Of a stretch of DNA of 64,000 bases, positions 57,388 through 64,000 are shown piece after piece. The notes under the pieces are model-generated. The model searched no databases and was not told the origin of the DNA. It saw only the letters and a list, made by a program, of their open reading frames with translations. The stretch is taken from the NCBI GenBank assembly GCA_049513975.1, contig JBEKVM010000007.1, positions 3,358 through 67,357 of the forward strand. The letters run 5' to 3'. Within the stretch, counting starts at the first letter, position 1. Each line of letters begins with the position of its first letter. The position numbers and the translations under genes are program-made. Source of the DNA: JBEKOF01 sp049513975. GTDB taxonomy: Bacteria > Verrucomicrobiota > Verrucomicrobiia > Limisphaerales > Palsa-1400.

Positions 57388-58941
57388 TTAGACCTCCTTC
57401 CGCGGGAAGAGTCCAAAAACTTCCCCCAACTGATGGCCTTCCTCGATGGGCGCCGTCGGCTCCGCCAGATGGGCCGGCACCCCGGCAAAACCCAGTTGCC
57501 GCTGGAGTTTTTCCGCCGTGCCGGGAATGACCGGCCACAGCAGAACTCCCAAAGTCCGGCAAACTTCGGCCAGCGTGTAAAGTATATCATCCAGCCGGGC
57601 GGCCTGGGCCGGGTCCTTGGCCAGCTTGAACGGGCTGGTTTGGTCTATGTATTGGTTGGCCCGCGTGATCAAGGCCCAGAGGCAGAGCAGCGCCTCCTGC
57701 AAAAGATGGCCGCGATAACAGGCCACCACCCGCGCCCGACATTCCGCCACCTCCGCCGCCAGTTGATGGGTCCCGCGCGGCACCCGCCCGCTGCGATAGC
57801 GTTGGATCATGGAAAGGGAGCGGTTGACCAGATTGCCCAGGCCGTTGGCCAGTTCCGCCTGGTACCGCGACCGGAAACCGGCATCGGTCCAATTGCCGTC
57901 CGGGCCGATGTCCAATTCGCGGATGACATAATAGCGGAAGGCATCCAGGCCCCACTCCTCTATCACCGCCACCGGGTCCACCACGTTGCCCGTGCTTTTG
58001 CTCAGTTTTTCGCCGTCCTTCTGCCACCAGCCATGCACCAGGATTTGTTTGGGCATCTCCAGGCCCATGGCTTTGAGCATGATCGGCCAGAACACCGCGT
58101 GAAATTTCAGAATGTCTTTGCCGATGACCTGGACGTCGGCGGGCCACAAAGACAGTGGAGAGCGCAGGGTGGAGAGTGGAGAGTGGAGGGCGCTGGTCAC
58201 GGCGGGGTCGCCGAGGGCGGCGGGGATGCTGATGTAATTGGTCAGCGCGTCGAACCAGACGTAGGTCACAAAACCGGCATCGAACGGCAGGGGAATTCCC
58301 CAGTTCAGCCGCGCGGCGGGCCGGCTGATGCACAGGTCCTCCAACTCATTGTTCTTCAAAAACCCCAGGATTTCATTGCGGCGCGACTCCGGCACGATGA
58401 AGGCGGGATTGGCCTCGATATAATCAATCAGCCAGCGCTGGTGTTCCCCCAGCTTGAAATAATAATTCTCCTCCTCCAGTTCGATCACCTTGCCATAAGC
58501 CGGATCGAACGAGCCGTCCGGCAGGCGGTCTTTTTCCGTCAAAAACGTTTCGGCGGTGGTCGAGTAAAACCCCTTGTGCGTCTTTTTGTAAAAATGCCCC
58601 GCCGCGTGCAGGCGGGACAAAATCGCCTGCACCACCAATTTGTGGCGCGGTTGGGTGGTGCGGACAAAATCATCATTCGACAGCCCCAGTTTGCGGGCAA
58701 ATTCCTGCCACGTCACCGCCAGCGCGTCGCAGTACTCCTGCGGATTTTTTCCTTCCGCCTGCGCCGCCTGCTGGACCTTCTGCCCGTGCTCGTCCAGCCC
58801 GGTCAGGAAGAAAACCGGTTCGCCCAGGCAGCGCCGGGCGCGGGCCACGACATCGGCGACCACCTTTTCGTAGGCATGGCCCAGATGGGGCTGGCCGTTG
58901 ACATAATCAATGGCCGTAGTCACATAAAAACATTTGCTCAT
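57388..58941 (-). CDS. metG: Methionyl-tRNA synthetase
   Basis: The protein is about 517 residues from ATG 58941 (ATG 58950 also possible). Class I motifs: HLGHAYEK (HIGH) near 19, FLTGLDEHGQKVQQAA, TYVWFDALTNYIS, and GEKLSKSTGN (KMSKS). The connective peptide lacks the zinc-knuckle cysteines (FYSTTAETFLTEKDRLPDGS), so it belongs to the zinc-free MetRS subgroup. No C-terminal tRNA-binding domain. A GTGGAGA heptamer repeat (58155-58188) is translated as SPLSTLRSPLS in a loop before WPADVQVIGKDILKFH, an odd in-frame expansion. Confidence 0.95.
   Translation of the reverse strand: MSKCFYVTTAIDYVNGQPHLGHAYEKVVADVVARARRCLGEPVFFLTGLDEHGQKVQQAAQAEGKNPQEYCDALAVTWQEFARKLGLSNDDFVRTTQPRHKLVVQAILSRLHAAGHFYKKTHKGFYSTTAETFLTEKDRLPDGSFDPAYGKVIELEEENYYFKLGEHQRWLIDYIEANPAFIVPESRRNEILGFLKNNELEDLCISRPAARLNWGIPLPFDAGFVTYVWFDALTNYISIPAALGDPAVTSALHSPLSTLRSPLSLWPADVQVIGKDILKFHAVFWPIMLKAMGLEMPKQILVHGWWQKDGEKLSKSTGNVVDPVAVIEEWGLDAFRYYVIRELDIGPDGNWTDAGFRSRYQAELANGLGNLVNRSLSMIQRYRSGRVPRGTHQLAAEVAECRARVVACYRGHLLQEALLCLWALITRANQYIDQTSPFKLAKDPAQAARLDDILYTLAEVCRTLGVLLWPVIPGTAEKLQRQLGFAGVPAHLAEPTAPIEEGHQLGEVFGLFPRKEV
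58155..58188. repeat. GTGGAGA heptamer repeat inside metG
   Basis: GTGGAGAGCGCAGGGTGGAG followed by AGTGGAGAGTGGAG gives about four 7-bp units. It encodes Ser/Pro/Leu repeats on the opposite strand within metG. Confidence 0.7.
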
Positions 58942-59090
58942 TCGCCGCATACTGTGGGGCAGGGGAGAAAACTTGGCAACTGGCAACTGGGGGTGCGCTC
59001 AACGAATCTGGCGAAATGGGAAGGCGGAAATTGCGTGAAAAGAGGAGGATTCCTTGTAAATTGCCTTTGAGTGAACGATAAAAGACGCGA

Positions 59091-60320
59091 ATGGCACAAA
59101 AAGACATGAGCAATCAATTCCTCAGGAGCCTGAAACTGACCAACTTCCTGTCCTTCGGTCCGGACAGCAAGGAGATCGAGCTGACGCCTTTAAACGTGCT
59201 GATTGGGCCGAACGCCTCGGGGAAATCGAATTTCATCGAAGCCATTGAACTACTCCACGCCACGCCAACCGATCTTGCCGAGGCCATCCGAATCGGGGGA
59301 ACAGCGGAGGAATGGCTTTGGAAGGGATCATCCCCGGCGCAACCTGCCAGTATTGCAGCGCGACTTTGGTCCACAACGGCGGCCCGGGAAATTCTTTATT
59401 TTCTGGCATTCACCGAAACCCGTGGTCGGATTGAGATTGTTGACGAAACCCTGGAAAGCGGGCTGGATAGAGAGTTGCGGAGTGATGTCTTCTTCCGCCG
59501 GAAGGGTGGAGGAGGCGGACTCAAGGGCAACTCCCTCATTAACGTGAAAGTTAAAATTAAGGATGATGAATCTAAAACGAAGTACGCCCCACATCTCATC
59601 GAAACCAAAAGTCTCAACGCCGAGCAATCCATCTTCTCTCAGCGCAAAGATCCAGACCTTTATCCGGAGCTTACGCATGTGGCGGAGCAGTTCGGGCGCA
59701 TTCAAATTTTTCGCGAATGGGGGTTTGGGCGCTCCGCTGCGTTGCGCCAGGCCCAACCAGCCAACCTGCCGGGCGATGCCTTGCTGCCGACTCTCGTCAA
59801 TCTCGGTCATGTGTTGAACGAGTTGGAACATCAGGATTCGTGGCCGCGATTTATAGAATTGATGCAGCGCTTTCTGCCCCGGTTCACGCGGTTGACCACA
59901 AAATTACAGGGCGGCTCCGTGCAAATTTACCTGCACGAGGACGGACTCAAAACCCCTGTTCCGGCCACGCGCCTTTCCGACGGAACAATCCGTTTTCTGG
60001 CCCTGCTGGCTGTTCTTTTGCATCCCAAAAATGTGCCGTTGCTGTGCATCGAAGAGCCGGAACTTGGTCTGCATCCTGATGCGCTGGCCGTCATCGCGCA
60101 GTTGCTGGTGGAAGCGAAGGCCAAAACGCAGGTGATCGTGACCACCCATTCGGACGTGCTGGTGTCCGCCCTCAGCCAGGAGACGGACTCGGTGCTGGTA
60201 TGCGATTATGTCGGCGGCACGGAGTTCCGCCGGCTGGAATCGGCGAAATTGCAGCACTGGCTGGAGCAATACCGCCTCGGCGAAATCTGGCGCATGGGCA
60301 AACTGGGGGGAAACATCTGA
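59091..60320 (+). CDS. ABC-type AAA ATPase (AAA_21/OLD-like), putative defence ATPase
   Basis: The protein is 409 residues. SLKLTNFLSFGPDSKEIELT leads to Walker A LIGPNASGKSNFIEAIELL (38-56). After a variable helical middle come the ABC signature-like RLSDGTIRFLALLAVLLHP, Walker B LLCIEEPELGLHPDAL and the switch VIVTTHSDVLVSAL. This is the split-OLD/AbiLi/RloA/AriA type ATPase. The stop overlaps the next gene's ATG (TGATG at 60318-60322), and the partner is a DUF4276 TOPRIM-like protein. It probably senses phage or DNA damage, by analogy only. Confidence 0.82.
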   Translation: MAQKDMSNQFLRSLKLTNFLSFGPDSKEIELTPLNVLIGPNASGKSNFIEAIELLHATPTDLAEAIRIGGTAEEWLWKGSSPAQPASIAARLWSTTAAREILYFLAFTETRGRIEIVDETLESGLDRELRSDVFFRRKGGGGGLKGNSLINVKVKIKDDESKTKYAPHLIETKSLNAEQSIFSQRKDPDLYPELTHVAEQFGRIQIFREWGFGRSAALRQAQPANLPGDALLPTLVNLGHVLNELEHQDSWPRFIELMQRFLPRFTRLTTKLQGGSVQIYLHEDGLKTPVPATRLSDGTIRFLALLAVLLHPKNVPLLCIEEPELGLHPDALAVIAQLLVEAKAKTQVIVTTHSDVLVSALSQETDSVLVCDYVGGTEFRRLESAKLQHWLEQYRLGEIWRMGKLGGNI

Positions 60321-60928
60321 TGGAAATTGCCATCTATTTCGAGGGCGGCGGCAATTCTGCGGAAACCAAGGCAGCCCTCCGCCAGGGGTTGTCCGCCTTT
60401 CTCAAACCGCTGGTGGACTTGGCCCGGCAACGCCGCTTCCGCTGGTCAATCACCTCTTGCGGAGGACGCGACCAGGCGCGTGGTGCTTTTACCGATGCCC
60501 TCGAAAAAGAACCCGGAAAATTCAACGTCCTTCTGGTGGACTCGGAAGAGGCGGTGACAGCCTCGCCCAGCGCTCACCTTGAGCAGCGCGATGGATGGAA
60601 TCTCCAGGGCGCGCAGGAAGATCAAGTGCATCTGATGGCGCAGTGCATGGAAGCCTGGCTGGTGGCCGACCCCGAAGCTGTGGCTGCGTACTACGACCAG
60701 GGATTTAACGGGAATGCGCTGCCGCGAAGAACCAATTTGGAAGAAGTGCCGAAACCGCAAATCTACGCGGCGCTGGAAGCAGCAACACGACAGACGCAAA
60801 AGGGCAGCTACGGCAAAATCAAACATGCCAGCGAATTGTTGAAGCGCGTCAAACCAGAGAAGGCGAGAACCCGGTGTAGTCATTGTGACCGGCTGTTCAC
60901 GGTGGTGGCGGCCAAAATCCAATCGTAG
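60320..60928 (+). CDS. DUF4276 TOPRIM-like effector partner
   Basis: The protein is 202 residues from ATG 60320. The TOPRIM-like acidic landmarks are IYFEGGGNSAETK (Glu8) and VLLVDSEEAV (Asp74, Glu76; DSE where many TOPRIMs have DxD). The family hallmark VHLMAQCMEAWLVADPEAVA is present, as is the C-terminal KIKHASELLKRV. A CSHC cysteine pair near the end is noteworthy. Coupled to the ATPase by a 1-bp overlap, it likely acts as the nuclease half of a two-gene OLD-like defence module. Confidence 0.75.
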   Translation: MEIAIYFEGGGNSAETKAALRQGLSAFLKPLVDLARQRRFRWSITSCGGRDQARGAFTDALEKEPGKFNVLLVDSEEAVTASPSAHLEQRDGWNLQGAQEDQVHLMAQCMEAWLVADPEAVAAYYDQGFNGNALPRRTNLEEVPKPQIYAALEAATRQTQKGSYGKIKHASELLKRVKPEKARTRCSHCDRLFTVVAAKIQS

Positions 60929-60971
60929 AGCGTGAGCAACGCCCGCCAGAGCGGCCAACAAGAAAACGCCT

Positions 60972-62843
60972 ATGGGCAAGTGGCCGAAAACATTTGAGAG
61001 TCTGCTGAACACTGTGCGGGCCTACCTGCGCCGCCACTGGCAGCAGGCTTTGCAGGTGCGCCAGAAGCTGCTCATCAGCGAAGAGGCCTTCCACCTCTTG
61101 CTGGCCAGCGGCGTGGGGGTCATCGGCGGCTTGGTCAGCCTTCTCTTTTATTCGGCCATCGAAGGCGTGCAACACCTCGTCTCCAGTTCGCTCGGCCGCG
61201 AACTCACCGCCCTGGTGACGCCGCTGGATTATCTTTTCCGCGTGCTGGTGCCGGCCCTGGGCGGTCTGGGGGCCGGGCTGGTTTTGTTTTGGGGATTTCG
61301 TTTCGCCGGCAAATACCGCTCGACCAATTTGCTCGAAGTCGTGGTGGCCGGCGATGGGCGGCTGCCCTTTCGCGTCGGGGTGATCCGAATCCTTTCTTCG
61401 TTGATCAGCATCAGCACGGGCGCTTCCATTGGACGGGAAGGAGGCATCACCCAGCTCTCGGCCACGGCGGCCTCGAAGTGGGGGCAACTGGCGCGCTGGC
61501 AGCCTTACCGGCTGCGGCTGCTCGTCGCCTGCGGGGCGGCGGCCGGCATGTCGGCGGCCTATAACGCGCCCATCACCGGGGCCATTTTCGCCGCCCACAT
61601 CGTGCTGGGAAATTTTTCGATGAACCTGTTCGCGCCGCTGCTCTGTTCCTCGGTGGTGGCGGCGATGTTGTCGCGCAGTTTTTTCGGATTGCGTCTCTGG
61701 TATGCGGTGCCCAATTACGAATTCACCAGCATCGCGCAATTGCCGTGGTTTTTGGTCCTGGGCTTTCTGGCCGGCGCGCTGGGGGCGGTTTTTCTCAGGT
61801 TGTTGCGGAGCAGCAGCGAATTCTTCAAGAAAATGGACCGCCTGCCGGTGCGCATGGCGGTGGGCGGCTTGCTGGTGGGAGTCCTCGCCCTGGCCTACCC
61901 GGAGGTTCGGGGCAACGGCTACTCCGTCGCCAACAGCATTGTGCAGAATCCGCCGGAAGAATTAGCCTTGATCGGAATTTTCCTGGCCAAACTGCTGGCC
62001 ACCGTCATCACCGTCGGCTCCGGCGCGGTGGGCGGGGTGATCACGCCGACTTTGTTTCTGGGCGCCGGGCTGGGCAGCATTGTCGGCCTCGAACTGCACC
62101 ACTATGGACTCGTCCCCGCCCAGATGCCGGTGGGGGTTTTTGCCCTGGTGGGAATGGGCAGCGTTTTCGCCGCCACCACCCGCTCGCCCTTGCTGGCCCT
62201 GGTCATGATCCTGGAAATCTCGCTCAATTATTCCCTCATGCCCGCGCTCATGCTCGGATGCGCCATTTCCATCATCGTCTCGCGCCGGCTCCATCCCAAT
62301 TCCGTTTACACCGAGCCGTTGCGCCTGCGCAGCCTGGAGGTGGAAAGCTCGCGGCTGGGCGCGGCCACCGAGCAGACCATCGGCGATTTGATGCGCGCCC
62401 CCGTGCCGCCCGTGCGCGAGAACACCCCGTTGCCGGAGATCGCCGGCCGCTTCCTCGGCAGCCCCAATAATTTTCTTCCGGTGGTCAACGCCGAGGGCCG
62501 CCTGCTGGGGATCGTCGCCCTGCAGGATTTAAAGGAACATCTGGGCGCCGGCCGGGAACTCAGCGCCGTCATCGCGGCGGATGTGATGCGCCCCCAGCCG
62601 CCGCGGCTGCGGCCCGGGCAGAAGTTGCTCGACGCCCTGCCGGTGTTGCTGGCCAGCGAACTGCGCAACATTCCTGTCGTGAATAATTTTGATGACGACC
62701 GCCTCATCGGCTCCATGCCCCGGGCCGAGGGCCTGGCCGTGCTCTCCGAAGCCATTTCCGCCGGCACCAGGATGACCTCTTCGACCGAGATCATTGCCAA
62801 AAAAACGCCAGCGCCCCCAGCGCCGCCGCCAGAAGCCAGATGA
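60972..62843 (+). CDS. ClC-family chloride channel/antiporter with CBS domains
   Basis: The protein is 623 residues. The ClC core has STGASIGREGGITQ (GREGP-like filter helix), AGMSAAYNAPITGAIFAAHI, VGGVITPTLFLGAGLG (GxFxP-like, here GVITP), and GMGSVFAATTRSPLLALVMI. Two C-terminal CBS domains run from about residue 455 (TIGDLMRAPVPPVRENTPLP) to GSMPRAEGLAVLSEAIS. It is a membrane Cl- channel or Cl-/H+ antiporter. It starts 43 bp after the TOPRIM-like gene, and its 3' end overlaps the convergent transferase by 53 bp. Confidence 0.9.
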   Translation: MGKWPKTFESLLNTVRAYLRRHWQQALQVRQKLLISEEAFHLLLASGVGVIGGLVSLLFYSAIEGVQHLVSSSLGRELTALVTPLDYLFRVLVPALGGLGAGLVLFWGFRFAGKYRSTNLLEVVVAGDGRLPFRVGVIRILSSLISISTGASIGREGGITQLSATAASKWGQLARWQPYRLRLLVACGAAAGMSAAYNAPITGAIFAAHIVLGNFSMNLFAPLLCSSVVAAMLSRSFFGLRLWYAVPNYEFTSIAQLPWFLVLGFLAGALGAVFLRLLRSSSEFFKKMDRLPVRMAVGGLLVGVLALAYPEVRGNGYSVANSIVQNPPEELALIGIFLAKLLATVITVGSGAVGGVITPTLFLGAGLGSIVGLELHHYGLVPAQMPVGVFALVGMGSVFAATTRSPLLALVMILEISLNYSLMPALMLGCAISIIVSRRLHPNSVYTEPLRLRSLEVESSRLGAATEQTIGDLMRAPVPPVRENTPLPEIAGRFLGSPNNFLPVVNAEGRLLGIVALQDLKEHLGAGRELSAVIAADVMRPQPPRLRPGQKLLDALPVLLASELRNIPVVNNFDDDRLIGSMPRAEGLAVLSEAISAGTRMTSSTEIIAKKTPAPPAPPPEAR

Positions 62844-63789
62844 GCAGCACCGCCTGCGTCCGGCTCCACCCCCGCCGCGTCAGACGATGGGACAGGTGGT
62901 TGGTGTCGCCGACATAAAATGGCCGGCCCATTTTCCAGCGCAGCACCACCACCCAGGCCAGGTCGCCCAGCGGAACGGCCAGCACCAGCAATGGCGTCAG
63001 CACCGCCCACTTTTGCGGATGTTTCACCGTGTAAAAATGAGGCAGGATGGCCAGCACCGCCATGAGGTAGCCTGTCAAATGGCTGCCGGCGTCGCCCAGG
63101 AAGGCGCTGGCCCTGGGAAAATTATACGGCAGAAACCCGGCCAGCGCGCCCGTGATGAGAAAGCAGGTCGTGGCCACCAGAAACTGGCCCTGGCTGGCGG
63201 AAATGATCCCGAAGCACCATCCGCCGATCACCCCCAGCCCGGTGCAAAGTCCGTCCATGTTGTCCATAAAATTGAAGGCGTTGACCACCGTCAAAATCCA
63301 CAAAAGGGTGATGCCGTAATGGAACCACAGGCTGGGAACAAACAAGGTGATGCGGACCCCGGCGCCCGCCACCACCAGCGCCACCAGCAACTGCCCGCTG
63401 AATTTGACCGCGGGCCGCAATTCAAACTTGTCGTCCCACAAACCCATCAGCAGCATGCCCAGCGCCCCGGCAAAAATCGCGGCCACCTGGACCGCCTCCT
63501 TGTCAAAGCCATGCGCGAAGATTCTGGCCGTGCCGGCATCCAGCAACGGCCGCGCCAGCCCCGGTCGCGCCAGCGTGAGCAGCGCCCCGGCCAGCAGCGG
63601 CGCGAGCAGACCCGTCATCACTGCCAGGCCGCCGGCCAGCGGCACGGGCGCGGAATGCAGCTTGCGCTGTCCGGGGTCATCCATCGCGCCGGCGCGCCGG
63701 CACCAACGCCGCCAGAACGGCACCGAAACCGCCGTCGTCAGACCGGCGCCGAGCAGCGCGAGCGCAAAAACATTGTCAGGAAAGGCCAT
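62791..63789 (-). CDS. WecA/TagO/MraY-family undecaprenyl-phosphate sugar-1-phosphate transferase
   Basis: The protein is 332 residues with about ten membrane helices. Signature loops are RKLHSAPVPLAGGLAV, LLMGLWDDKFELRPAVKFSG (Asp pair), VNAFNFMDNMDGLCTGLGVI, FLGDAGSHLTGYLMA and the His-containing DTNHLSHRLTRRGWS. It attaches a HexNAc-1-phosphate to the lipid carrier to begin O-antigen or other polysaccharide synthesis. WecA and MraY cannot be separated firmly, but the HLSHRL loop and lack of a peptidoglycan cluster favour the WecA/TagO branch. Confidence 0.88.
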   Translation of the reverse strand: MAFPDNVFALALLGAGLTTAVSVPFWRRWCRRAGAMDDPGQRKLHSAPVPLAGGLAVMTGLLAPLLAGALLTLARPGLARPLLDAGTARIFAHGFDKEAVQVAAIFAGALGMLLMGLWDDKFELRPAVKFSGQLLVALVVAGAGVRITLFVPSLWFHYGITLLWILTVVNAFNFMDNMDGLCTGLGVIGGWCFGIISASQGQFLVATTCFLITGALAGFLPYNFPRASAFLGDAGSHLTGYLMAVLAILPHFYTVKHPQKWAVLTPLLVLAVPLGDLAWVVVLRWKMGRPFYVGDTNHLSHRLTRRGWSRTQAVLLIWLLAAALGALAFFWQ

Positions 63790-63903
63790 CAGCGCATTTC
63801 ACCTTGTTGAGCAGCCACGCCCAATTCTAATCGCAAACTCAACCTTCTTCCCAGAACAAACGTCACCCACTCCCAAGTCCGGGCGCACGACAGAATTCTT
63901 CGG

Positions 63904-64000
63904 TTAGGCTGCCAGCTTTAGGCAATCATTGCTGGCAGCGCGGCTGTTGAGGCGCTCTTTCCAGAACGGGTCGAGGCGGCGGCTGGAGTGGATACAGCGC
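63904..64000 (-). CDS. Possible C-terminal fragment of a gene running off the window
   Basis: The minus strand reads SRRLDPFWKERLNSRAASND then CLKLAA and a TAA (63906-63904). It looks protein-like, but only about 31 codons are visible and no family can be named. In the gap 63790-63903 I see nothing. Confidence 0.25.
   Translation of the reverse strand, partial: RCIHSSRRLDPFWKERLNSRAASNDCLKLAA

Noticed and set aside
60320..60928. Calling the ATPase/DUF4276 pair a PARIS system outright
   Set aside because: PARIS uses a DUF4435 TOPRIM. The partner here has DUF4276 hallmarks, so only architectural similarity is claimed.

Overview
The window looks like a chromosome segment of a GC-rich, Gram-negative, flagellated member of the Verrucomicrobiota, probably the Pedosphaera/Limisphaera side of the phylum. 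The support is: LPS (Kdo) synthesis next to an LptC/OstA-like gene; a pseudopilin-like protein with an H-X9-DG tail (7 kb); a GloVer-type 'choice-of-anchor' repeat fragment (50.5 kb); a membrane O-glycosyltransferase-like TPR protein; and many short tandem repeats, mostly heptanucleotide, between and even inside genes. The placement is inference from gene content only. I found no rRNA, tRNA or CRISPR array.

1-31 kb is mainly housekeeping and metabolism. It holds an LptC-like gene (partial) coupled to kdsA, glgC, a family-10-like glycosidase, a spermidine-synthase-like membrane protein, a small lipoprotein, a pseudopilin-like protein, a tRNA-dihydrouridine synthase, a TPR membrane protein, folK with an ICMT-like methyltransferase, dapA-dapB, rhamnulokinase, a GH2 glycosidase, a flavodoxin, and pirin with a LysR regulator. 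Next come two SPFH genes, a patch of toxin-antitoxin remnants, and an EmrA-EmrB-kinase-NodT efflux operon. Two insertions stand out. A zeta-toxin-like kinase cassette (20235-21664), with terminal inverted repeats and a flanking 12-bp direct repeat, separates pirin from LysR. A roughly 1-kb AT-richer segment (24729-25678) lies between two identical 33-bp copies of the SPFH gene's 3' end.

31.9-49.2 kb is one long flagellar basal-body and export operon: flgB-flgC-fliE-F-G-H-I-J-motE-like-fliK-flgD-flgE-like-fliL-M-N-O-P-Q-R-flhB-flhA. Genes are mostly 0-20 bp apart or overlap by ATGA. The two larger gaps (fliO/fliP and fliR/flhB) hold hairpin-forming repeats, and fliK carries two repeat families in its reading frame. 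FliM lacks the usual N-terminal CheY-P-binding motif.

49.3-64 kb is a mosaic. A 5'-truncated ribosomal S1-like gene abuts a truncated GloVer fragment. A HerA-type ATPase/NurA-type nuclease pair has a 117-bp MITE-like element with a 9-bp target duplication at its 5' end. A BatD-BatE-SH3 fusion and metG follow. A two-gene ABC-ATPase/DUF4276 (TOPRIM-like) module resembles OLD, AbiL and PARIS defence systems. The window ends with a ClC channel, a WecA/MraY-type transferase and a possible gene tail at the edge. HerA-NurA, ATPase-TOPRIM and the zeta cassette are the best candidates for under-described defence or conflict systems.
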